Source: Erginobacter sp964587835 | GTDB taxonomy: Bacteria; Auribacterota; Erginobacteria; Erginobacterales; Erginobacteraceae | Length of the DNA stretch: 20,739 nucleotides | Assembly (NCBI GenBank): GCA_964587835.1 | Contig: CAZPMN010000037.1 | Coordinates: forward strand, 1-20,739 | Direction of reading: 5' to 3' | Shown: positions 7,179 through 13,116 of the stretch, one piece after another | Layout: the number at the start of each line of letters is the position of its first letter | Position numbering within the stretch: the stretch's first letter is position 1 | The notes under the pieces: generated by a model | Told to the model about the DNA's origin: nothing | The model's input: only the letters and a program-made list of their open reading frames with translations | The model's database searches: none | Position numbers and translations under genes: made by a program

Positions 7179-7394
7179 GCCCCCTGCGGGGGCTGAAGAT
7201 AAATTTTTCTGCTTCAGACCCACGGGCTGTCGCCCGTGGCTAAAGCAAGTGACGCCCCCTGCGGGGGCTATTTATCCCGGTTTCACTGAGTTCGCAGAGC
7301 AGCAGCCCGCGCAGCGGGCGATACATTCATAGCCACGGGCGACAGCCCGTGGTAAAGAGATACAAAAAACATTTAGAGAGCCCCCGCAGGGGGC
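7179..7394. repeat. Composite cluster of six GC-rich hairpin repeats
   Basis: Three near-identical boxes GCCCCC-TGC/GCA-GGGGGC lie at 7179-7193, 7254-7268 and 7380-7394. Two boxes CCACGGGC-4 nt-GCCCGTGG lie at 7220-7239 and 7333-7352, in opposite loop orientations (tgtc and gaca). A sixth, GCCCGC-gca-GCGGGC, is at 7305-7319. GGGCGATACAT follows two of the boxes. Together they fill the gene-free interval between the cysteine desulfurase and accB (7033-7553). The arrangement looks like overlapping insertions of one repeat family. A hairpin row like this at the end of the 7554-15670 gene block could also stop transcription or protect mRNA 3' ends, but no T-run supports a classical terminator. 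Confidence 0.7.
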
Positions 7395-7470
7395 GATACA
7401 TAATTCTCTCTCTTTTATTGAGAAATCCGCATTGAGCCTTTCTTCTTAGCCACCCCCTCACCCACTTATT

Positions 7471-7535
7471 TTAGACAGGATAACAGGATTTACGGGATTT
7501 TGTTTTTTATCCTTCTTTATCCGGTTAATCCGGTC
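7471..7535. repeat. GACAGGATAACAGGAT-type dispersed repeat, copy 3
   Basis: TTAGACAGGATAACAGGATT at 7471-7490 continues into TACGGGATTT. After a T-rich stretch comes ATCCGGTTAATCCGGTC at 7519-7535, the same second module as next to accD (4377-4394). It lies 18 bases beyond the stop of the cysteine desulfurase gene, again immediately downstream of a gene end. Confidence 0.65.
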
Positions 7536-7553
7536 AAAAAATTATTCAGGCGT

Positions 7554-8726
7554 TCATTGTAAAAAAGAGCTGACCAGTTCCCCAATCGCCCGGCAGAGGG
7601 AATCAACCTCTTCCTCGGTGTTGAAAACCCCGAAACTGGCCCGGACCGTTCCCTCCGGGAATGTCCCGGCCGTGCGGTGAGCGTCGGGGGCGCAATGAAG
7701 CCCGTCGCGGACCTTGATGTCGAAGGTCCGGTCAAGCAGCGAGGCGGTCTCCCGGGGGGGGAGACCCTCCAGATTGAAGGAGATAACTCCGTGATGAATG
7801 GGACGGGCCGGCAGGAAGAGCTTGATCCCCTCGATTGGAGAGAGACCTGCGACCGCCCGCCGGACCAGAGTCTCGATCCGGCGGTGGATGGAAGCGACCG
7901 TCTCCTTCCGGATGTACTCCACCCCGGCCTTCAGCCCGGCGATTCCCCAGCTGTTCTGGGTTCCAACTTCGTATTTGAGGGGAAGGCGCTCGAGGAAGAT
8001 CCGGTCCGTGGAGCGGATCCCCGTTCCCCCGAATTTCAGGGGATCGACCTGTCCGACCAGCGAATCCCGGATGAAAAACCCGCCGGTCCCGGTTGGACCC
8101 AGCAGCCCTTTGTGGCCGGAGAAGGCCAAAAAGTCAATCCTCGCCGCCTCGACGTCGATCGGATAGGTTCCCAGGGACTGAGCGCCGTCCACCGCGAAGA
8201 TTGTCTCCGGATATTTCCCGACCAGCGCCCCGATTTCAGTGATCGGCGCCACCAGGCCGAAGGCGTTGGAGATGTGGTTGACGGCGCAGATTTTGACTCC
8301 GGATTCAAGGGCTGCTTCCAATCCTTCCAGGTCGATTCCCTCCTTCAGGGTCCCGGCTATCCGTTCAACGATCACCCCCCTCCGTTCGGCCAGCCAGGCC
8401 AGGGGACGGGTCAGGGCGTTGTGTTCAAAGGGGGAGATCAAAACCCGATCGCCTTTTTTCAGGCAGCCGAGAAAGAGAGTGTTGAGAGATTCGGTGGTTC
8501 CGGTGGTGAAGACGATATTCTCCCCCCGGCCGTTGATCAGAGCGGCCACGCCTTCGCGGGCGCCCGTGATGACTTCGGCCACCTGGCGGCTCTCGCGGTA
8601 AAAACCCCGGTCGTTCCCGATCCCGATCCGGCGGGCGAAGCGATCCAACTCCCGGTAGACCGTCTCCGGTTTTGGAAACGAAGTGGCCGCTTGGTCGAGG
8701 TAAATCTTATTCATTTCCTTTTTCAT
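7554..8726 (-). CDS. Cysteine desulfurase-like PLP enzyme (aminotransferase class V)
   Basis: The enzyme should remove sulfur from cysteine (or a related substrate) for Fe-S clusters, thiolation or cofactors. The 390-residue protein shows IYLDQAATSFPKP at the N-terminus, TTGTTESLN, FEHNA (His102), AVDGAQ (Asp180) and SGHKGLLGPTGTG with the PLP lysine Lys206. RDGLHCAP carries the presumed persulfide Cys345; this RxGxHCAP form is typical of the TIGR01977/SufS-like group rather than IscS. Start is uncertain: ATG at 8726 has AAGGAGG only 3 bases away, and ATG at 8714 (MNKIYLDQ) fits the family better. Either way it overlaps the P-loop/Asp23 gene. Last gene of the mmd-birA block; it could supply sulfur for biotin synthase, but that is a guess from context. 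Confidence 0.88.
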   Translation of the reverse strand: MKKEMNKIYLDQAATSFPKPETVYRELDRFARRIGIGNDRGFYRESRQVAEVITGAREGVAALINGRGENIVFTTGTTESLNTLFLGCLKKGDRVLISPFEHNALTRPLAWLAERRGVIVERIAGTLKEGIDLEGLEAALESGVKICAVNHISNAFGLVAPITEIGALVGKYPETIFAVDGAQSLGTYPIDVEAARIDFLAFSGHKGLLGPTGTGGFFIRDSLVGQVDPLKFGGTGIRSTDRIFLERLPLKYEVGTQNSWGIAGLKAGVEYIRKETVASIHRRIETLVRRAVAGLSPIEGIKLFLPARPIHHGVISFNLEGLPPRETASLLDRTFDIKVRDGLHCAPDAHRTAGTFPEGTVRASFGVFNTEEEVDSLCRAIGELVSSFLQ

Positions 8727-9657
8727 CCTCCTCCTTGGTCGGCCGGCGAAAGAACCTCCTTTCGCCGTTCTGCGGCCGGTCGATCGAGCCCACGGTAACG
8801 TTGACTTCCTTCAGATCCAGGCCGGTGAAGTGTTCGATGTTTTCCAGGATATAGAGCTGCAGACCGTGGAACCAATCGCCGATTTTCATGCCGAAGGGGA
8901 TCCTGACCACCACCTCCAGTTTATAGGCGTGGTTTTCCGGGGTGATAACAATCTTGGTGATTCTGATCTCCGGATTATATTCGCTGACGCAATGAGAGAC
9001 CATCTGGCTGAGGGCGCTCTCGGATATCCGGACCAGGCCCTTGTTGCTGTAGGCGGGACGGACCAGGGTTTTCTCGTAAGAGCTCCGGGGCCGCCGGAAG
9101 AAGAGACTCCTCTTCAAAAATACCTGGATCGAGGAAAGAAAAATGTGAGCATGCTCCCGCCTTACCTCGACCGCCGGCACCGGGATAATATGCTTGCCGG
9201 AGACCGCGCGGTTGCGGCTCGCCGCGGCGATCTCCTCCCGGGTGGCGATATCCTCGATCCTGATCCAGCGACTCGGCTCCGGCAGCCCGAGTCGTCGGGA
9301 AATCTTGCTCACCATCCGATCCGAAGTGCCGACGATCAGGACTTTCTTGTAGTCCTCGCGCCGCAGGGCCTCGATCGCTTCCCGGGCGTGATCCCGATCG
9401 AAAAAGAGAGCGGTTTTGACCGCCGCGAATGGATGGCTGGCCTTCTTGGCCGACTTCCCGGCCAGGATCCGTTGCTCCCGGATGATCAGGCCGTCATCGA
9501 TGATGATATCTATTCCGAACCGCTGGGCGATCAGCTGAGCTCGGAAGCTCTTCCCGGTGCCGCTCCTTCCGACCAAGGCGAAGACCTTGATCTTGCTCAG
9601 TCTCAGGGTGAGGCTCCGAACGAGCCGCCGGGGAAGGGCTAAGAAATCGCGCGTCAT
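8707..9657 (-). CDS. P-loop ATPase domain fused to Asp23/Gls24 domain
   Basis: The 316-residue product has a Walker A motif GRSGTGKS at residues 30-37, followed by an AAA/kinase-like region (IIIDDGLII about 51-59, KKVLIVGTSD about 104-113). The C-terminal part, about 206-292, resembles the Asp23/Gls24 (DUF322) alkaline-shock fold: KGLVRISESALSQMV, then ITKIVITPENHAYKLEVVV, and VNVTVGSI. Asp23 domains occur in cell-envelope stress proteins and in AccB-adjacent genes of Firmicutes; fusion to an N-terminal P-loop domain I recall only from scattered anaerobes. The N-terminal Arg-rich helix before the P-loop may touch membrane or nucleic acid. Its start overlaps the biotin ligase stop as ATGA, and its stop overlaps the cysteine desulfurase. 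Function unknown. Confidence 0.72.
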   Translation of the reverse strand: MTRDFLALPRRLVRSLTLRLSKIKVFALVGRSGTGKSFRAQLIAQRFGIDIIIDDGLIIREQRILAGKSAKKASHPFAAVKTALFFDRDHAREAIEALRREDYKKVLIVGTSDRMVSKISRRLGLPEPSRWIRIEDIATREEIAAASRNRAVSGKHIIPVPAVEVRREHAHIFLSSIQVFLKRSLFFRRPRSSYEKTLVRPAYSNKGLVRISESALSQMVSHCVSEYNPEIRITKIVITPENHAYKLEVVVRIPFGMKIGDWFHGLQLYILENIEHFTGLDLKEVNVTVGSIDRPQNGERRFFRRPTKEEDEKGNE

Positions 9658-10484
9658 GAAAACTTTCTCCCCACCCCGGGGAGATCGGATTTTTCTGTCT
9701 CTCGGAGGGAGATTTCCCCGGAAGTCAGCTCCGTCTCTTCACCGTTATCCATCCGGATCCGGAGTCCGCCTTCCTCGGTGAGACCACAAGCGAGACCGGA
9801 GAACTCCCGGCCCGGCCCGGTCGCCTGGACCCGCCGCCCGAGAGTCACCGAGCGTTTTCGGTAAAGTTCGAGGATCGGGGAAAGATCCTGTGAGACAGCA
9901 AAATCGCGGTACAGTTCTTCCAGCCGACCCAGTATCCCGGCAATCAGGAGGGGACGGTCGGGGTTGGCCACCCCGGCCAGCCGGAGCGAAGTCGCGTCGC
10001 CCTGCAGCTCGGGAGGGAAATGAACTTCTCGGACATTGATCCCGATCCCCAGGATCAGGTAACCTCGTCCTTTGCGATCCGAGCCTGTTTCCGCCAGAAT
10101 CCCGCCCAGTTTTTTCCCCGCCAGGATAAGATCGTTGGGCCACTTCAAGCCCGGCCGCAGACCGGTCCGGTCTTCAATCGCCCGGCAGACCGCCACCCCC
10201 GCCAGGAGTGTGATCCCGGGTATCTGGGCCGGGGGGAGCGGCGGCCGGAGAATGAGGGAGAAACAGATCCCCTCCCCGGGACGGGAGAACCACCGCCGCC
10301 CCCGCCTTCCCTTCCCCCGGAGCTGGTTGTCGGTAATCACCACTGCACCTTCTTTACTTCCGGCGTCGGCCAGGCGGCGGGCGGCCTCGTTGGTCGAATC
10401 GACGGTCGGAAGGTAGTGAATCTCTCGGCCGCACCACTCCGTTTGCAGGGCCGCCCGCAGTGTTTCTGGGGAGAGACGCTCCAT
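9654..10484 (-). CDS. birA: Biotin--protein ligase (no HTH domain)
   Basis: The ligase activates biotin with ATP and attaches it to the carrier lysine of AccB and, probably, MmdC. From the ATG at 10484 the product has 276 residues: YLPTVDSTNEAARRLA, then the biotin/AMP loop RGKGRRGRRW (56-65), KWPNDL with Lys114, GILAE, and GIGINV. A small SH3-like domain with RVQATGPG follows at the C-terminus. There is no N-terminal winged helix, so unlike E. coli BirA it should not repress transcription. The loop normally reads GRGRRGR; here the first Arg is Lys. A GTG at 10514 could add ten residues. The stop overlaps the next gene as ATGA. The position directly after the mmd genes fits a role in biotinylating both systems. 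Confidence 0.92.
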   Translation of the reverse strand: MERLSPETLRAALQTEWCGREIHYLPTVDSTNEAARRLADAGSKEGAVVITDNQLRGKGRRGRRWFSRPGEGICFSLILRPPLPPAQIPGITLLAGVAVCRAIEDRTGLRPGLKWPNDLILAGKKLGGILAETGSDRKGRGYLILGIGINVREVHFPPELQGDATSLRLAGVANPDRPLLIAGILGRLEELYRDFAVSQDLSPILELYRKRSVTLGRRVQATGPGREFSGLACGLTEEGGLRIRMDNGEETELTSGEISLRETEKSDLPGVGRKFS

Positions 10485-10520
10485 CGGAGACCGGGGATGT
10501 CCGGGCGGAATCACTTTCCG

Positions 10521-11036
10521 CTATCGGACCATATCCCGGTAGATCTGGTCGTAAAAGTCAAAGACTTCTTCAAAGGTAATCCCGAGCCGGTAGCCGACGA
10601 AGATGAAATCCCGGAAGATCGCCATGTAGGCGGTGATACTGGGCATATAGTTCTCGGCCAGGAGGTTGTCTTTCAGGTCAGCGATTCGGTCGAAGATCTT
10701 CAAAAAGAGGTCGATCAGTTCCTCCTCGGCATCATCGGGGATATCCTTGAGCTCGGAGTTGAGGACATTGAAGTCATTGTCGTTGCCGATCGAAAGGAGG
10801 AATTTGAAGCAGTCGACGTAACGGAGCAGCAGTTTTCTCTTCTCGATCCCCGCCAACGGAGAGGGATACTTGTAGCACTTGGTCAGGTTGGCCAGCTCTC
10901 CGGTCTTCACCTCCAGGGCCAGTATCTGGGTCTTGATCAGGCGGGTGCGGTCGAGTGGTTCCCCGTCCCGCTGGCAGATTCTTCGGATCTCGTTATCGAT
11001 GATCTTCTGAATTTTAAAGAGATATTTTATCTTCAT
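10521..11036 (-). CDS. Dimeric dUTPase-like all-alpha protein with altered metal motifs
   Basis: The 171-residue, largely helical protein resembles dimeric dUTPases (all-alpha NTP pyrophosphatases, PF08761 type): LFKIQKIID at the start, then ILALEVKTGELANLTKCYKY, then LLLRYVDCFKFLLSIGND. In that family the metal is held by ExxE and ExxD, normally seen as ELGELAN and EEYVD. Here the positions read K44-T-G-E47 and R72-Y-V-D75: the first Glu of each pair is replaced by a basic residue. The rest of the fold signature is kept. It may therefore be a non-catalytic relative or use a different chemistry. It sits 33 bases after mmdB and 36 bases before birA (from the ATG chosen there), so it is probably cotranscribed. 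No strong ribosome-binding site is visible before its ATG. Confidence 0.7.
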   Translation of the reverse strand: MKIKYLFKIQKIIDNEIRRICQRDGEPLDRTRLIKTQILALEVKTGELANLTKCYKYPSPLAGIEKRKLLLRYVDCFKFLLSIGNDNDFNVLNSELKDIPDDAEEELIDLFLKIFDRIADLKDNLLAENYMPSITAYMAIFRDFIFVGYRLGITFEEVFDFYDQIYRDMVR

Positions 11037-11069
11037 CTGGTTTCTTATCCGGGCGGATCGGGTTTGCGG

Positions 11070-12203
11070 TCAGCCGCCGAAGAGCGCCATCATCACCCCG
11101 GCCACGGTGGCCGCCGCGATCGCCCCGGCTACGTTCGGTCCCATCGCGTGCATTAAAAGGAAATTGGAGGGGTCGGCCTGCTGGCCGAGCTTCTGGGAGA
11201 CCCGGGCCGACATCGGGATGGCGTCGACCCCCGCCGAGCCGATCAGGGGATTGACCCGGCCTCCGGAAAAGAAATTCATCAACTTGGCCAAGAGAACCCC
11301 CGAAGCTGTTCCCACCGAGAAGGCGAAGAGTCCGAGACCGATGATCAGCAGGGTCCGCCCGGTCAGAAACTTGTCGGCCGTGGCGCTGGCCCCGACGGCC
11401 AGCCCGAGGAGAAGAATGACGATATTCATCATCGCGCCCGCCACCGTCTCCTTGAGCCGTTCGACCACCAGGGACTCCTTGAGCAGGTTGCCGAGCATCA
11501 GCATCCCGATCAGGGTGGTGGCCGGGGGAACGATCAGGGCGGCGACCAGGGTGACCAGGATCGGGAAAAGAATCTTCTCGGTGTTGGAAACCGGCCGCAG
11601 CTGTGCCATCTTCACCCTCCGCTCCCTGGCGGTGGTGAGCAGCCGCATGATCGGCGGCTGGATGATCGGGACCAGGGCCATATAGGAGTAGGCGGCAACC
11701 GCGATCGGACCCAGCAGGTGGGGGGCAAGCATCGTAGTCAGCCAGATCGCGGTCGGTCCGGAAGCCCCGCCGATAATCCCGATCGACGCCGCCTCCTGGC
11801 CGTTGAAACCCAGCAGGATCGCTCCGATAAAGGTGGTAAAGATGCCGAACTGGGCCGCCGCCCCGAGGAAGATCGACTTGGGGTCGGCGATCAGGGGGCC
11901 GAAGTCGATCATCGCCCCGATCCCGGCGAAGATGATCGGCGGCCAGATCCCCAGCTCGTTACCGCGGTAAAAATACCAGAGCAATCCCCCGGCCTGTCCG
12001 CCCGCGGCTTCCCTCATCATATCCGCCAGGGGCAGATTGGTCAGGAACATCCCGAAACCGATCGGCAGCAGCAGCAGCGGCTCGAATTTCTTCCTGATAC
12101 CCAGGTAGATGAGGATGAAGGCGACGGCAATCATCACCGCGCTCCCCCAGCTCAGGTTGGCCAGGCCGGTTTCGGCGACGAATCTGGAGATTATCTCGCT
12201 CAT
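11070..12203 (-). CDS. mmdB: Na+-translocating methylmalonyl-CoA/oxaloacetate decarboxylase-type beta subunit
   Basis: MmdB/OadB is the membrane subunit that decarboxylates carboxybiotin and exports Na+. The 377-residue protein has about ten hydrophobic segments, PPIIFAGIGAMIDFGPL, GIIGGASGPTAIWL, YSYMALVPIIQPPI and NPLIGSAGVDAIPMSARV. Counting along the chain gives a constant offset of 55 to K. pneumoniae OadB: Tyr174, Asn318 and Arg334 fall on Tyr229, Asn373 and Arg389. At that offset the essential Asp203 is Ser148, while Ser382 is Asp327: the two have traded places. The ATG at 12203 is preferred to a GTG at 12212 because AGGGAG lies 8 bases before it, made by the end of a tandem repeat. 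It is the fourth mmd gene. Confidence 0.93.
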   Translation of the reverse strand: MSEIISRFVAETGLANLSWGSAVMIAVAFILIYLGIRKKFEPLLLLPIGFGMFLTNLPLADMMREAAGGQAGGLLWYFYRGNELGIWPPIIFAGIGAMIDFGPLIADPKSIFLGAAAQFGIFTTFIGAILLGFNGQEAASIGIIGGASGPTAIWLTTMLAPHLLGPIAVAAYSYMALVPIIQPPIMRLLTTARERRVKMAQLRPVSNTEKILFPILVTLVAALIVPPATTLIGMLMLGNLLKESLVVERLKETVAGAMMNIVILLLGLAVGASATADKFLTGRTLLIIGLGLFAFSVGTASGVLLAKLMNFFSGGRVNPLIGSAGVDAIPMSARVSQKLGQQADPSNFLLMHAMGPNVAGAIAAATVAGVMMALFGG

Positions 12204-12210
12204 ATTTTCC

Positions 12211-12259
12211 ACTCCCTACTGCCTACTGCCCACTGCCCACTGCCCACTGCCCACTGCCT
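12211..12259. repeat. Tandem heptamer repeat, seven units, between mmdC and mmdB
   Basis: On the plus strand the units read ACTCCCT, ACTGCCT, four times ACTGCCC, ACTGCCT. On the coding (minus) strand this is a run of GGGCAGT. The first unit read on the minus strand begins inside the mmdC stop codon, and the last, altered unit (AGGGAGT) supplies the ribosome-binding site of mmdB. The copy number could vary by slippage. Confidence 0.9.
12212..12217 (-). promoter_or_regulatory. Ribosome-binding site of mmdB formed by a tandem-repeat unit
   Basis: AGGGAG on the minus strand lies 8 bases before the ATG at 12203. The other units read AGGCAG or TGGGCAG, which pair poorly with anti-Shine-Dalgarno; a single G in place of C in this terminal unit creates the better match. 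It decides between the ATG at 12203 and the GTG at 12212, because the GTG would overlap the site. Confidence 0.55.
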
Positions 12260-12635
12260 ACTCTATCACCAGCAGTAAATCGCCGGAGCTGACCACCGCC
12301 CCCTTCTCAACCGCGATCGAAGCAATCTTGCCCGCGGCCGGCGAGGGAATCTCGTTCTCCATCTTCATGGCTTCCAGGATAAGGAGGACCTGTCCCTGCT
12401 CGACCGTATCTCCGACTTTAACCTCGATTGACAGGATCGTTCCCGGCATCGGGGAGGTTACATTTCCCCCCCCGCCCGGGGGCGCTGCGGGGACCGCTTT
12501 CGGAGCCGCCGCCGCGGGGCCGGGGGAAGGTGGGGGAGGCACAGGGGTCGCCACCGCCGGCGTCGGCCTCCCGGTCTCCTCTTCCACTTCAACCTGATAG
12601 GTTTTGCCATTAACCCTGACGTTGAATTTTTTCAT
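12258..12635 (-). CDS. mmdC: Biotin carrier subunit of the Na+-pumping decarboxylase
   Basis: MmdC carries the biotin that takes the carboxyl group from MmdA to MmdB. The 125-residue product starts with a short beta segment (KKFNVRVNGKTYQVEVEE), has an Ala/Pro-rich linker at about 23-57, and a biotinyl domain with EAMKMENEI, biotinylated on Lys91. The MKM form, short N-terminus and flexible Pro/Ala linker are typical of decarboxylase and transcarboxylase carriers, unlike the AccB in this window. AAGGAG lies about 7 bases before the ATG. The stop codon TAG is contributed by the first unit of the heptamer repeat, so the normal end of the protein may have been set by that repeat. Neighbours are mmdD upstream and mmdB downstream. 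Confidence 0.94.
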   Translation of the reverse strand: MKKFNVRVNGKTYQVEVEEETGRPTPAVATPVPPPPSPGPAAAAPKAVPAAPPGGGGNVTSPMPGTILSIEVKVGDTVEQGQVLLILEAMKMENEIPSPAAGKIASIAVEKGAVVSSGDLLLVIE

Positions 12636-12677
12636 CGCGTTCTCCTTTTTCTGCGTATCGTTCTGAAGGATCTACCG

Positions 12678-13028
12678 TTACCCGTCCATCCAGCGGCGGC
12701 CTCCATCCGGTCCCCGGATGATTCTTCGCACCCGGATCCGGTCCGGGGTGCGGTCGGCGAACAGGGTGAGCACAGCGGCGATTGCCGCTATCTTCTCCCC
12801 CTCGTCTTCGACGGTCACTAGTCGGGCGGGGGAGACCGGTTTGCGCTCCCTCGGCGGCGACCCGGCCGCGAAGCGGGCCAGCAGGCGAACTGTCAGCCAG
12901 ACCAGGACCAGGGCGATAAAGGTAAGCGCCATCCCGATCATGGTGATCTGAAGGGCCCCCATTAGCTTGGCCGAAAATGATATCTCCGCCAGTTTTCCGG
13001 GATTACGGAATATTTCCAGCAGTGTCAT
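12678..13028 (-). CDS. mmdD: OadG/MmdD-type membrane subunit of the Na+-pumping decarboxylase
   Basis: The gamma/delta subunit anchors the soluble transferase and carrier to MmdB. From the ATG at 13028 the product has 116 residues. One membrane helix is clear at about 24-50 (GALQITMIGMALTFIALVLV), followed by a cytoplasmic Pro/Arg linker and a small helix-strand tail (AAIAAVLTLF, then RVRRI), as in OadG-family proteins. Three starts are possible: GGAAAG before 13034 is close, AAGGA is 9 bases before 13028, and an ATG at 13061 lies inside a palindrome and adds residues foreign to the family. It lies between mmdA and mmdC; the order mmdA-D-C-B matches that described for methylmalonyl-CoA decarboxylases. 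Confidence 0.85.
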   Translation of the reverse strand: MTLLEIFRNPGKLAEISFSAKLMGALQITMIGMALTFIALVLVWLTVRLLARFAAGSPPRERKPVSPARLVTVEDEGEKIAAIAAVLTLFADRTPDRIRVRRIIRGPDGGRRWMDG

Positions 13029-13046
13029 CAGCATCTTTCCTTTTCT

Positions 13047-13116
13047 GTAGGGGCACGGCATGCCGTGCCCCTACCACGGTATGTCCTGTCCCCACCACGG
13101 TATGCCGTGCCCCTAC
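13047..13116. repeat. 21-base tandem repeat (three units) with perfect 28-base palindrome
   Basis: Three 21-base units start at 13054, 13075 and 13096, each beginning CACGGYATG and ending CCCYAC. The middle unit has the most changes. Together with bases 13047-13053 the first unit forms a perfect palindrome (13047-13074; half-site GTAGGGGCACGGCA). The array fills the whole mmdA-mmdD spacer, and the mmdA stop codon (TAG at 13115-13113) lies within it. Confidence 0.9.

Noticed and set aside
7677..8798. Long open frame (373 codons) on the plus strand across the cysteine desulfurase gene
   Set aside because: It is antisense to a clear PLP enzyme with all motifs in place; its protein is Gly/Asp/Pro-rich and matches no family. 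GC-rich genes commonly keep an opposite frame open.
10020..11156. Open frame of 378 codons on the plus strand across birA, the dUTPase-like gene and the end of mmdB
   Set aside because: Crosses three real minus-strand genes and has low-complexity composition; no family resemblance.
12211..12259. Heptamer array considered as a CRISPR or phase-variable coding repeat
   Set aside because: Units are 7 bases without spacers, so it is not CRISPR, and it lies outside the coding frames apart from the last mmdC stop codon.
13054..13116. Three 21-base units considered as a short CRISPR array
   Set aside because: Units are directly adjacent with no spacers between them, and no cas gene is nearby.
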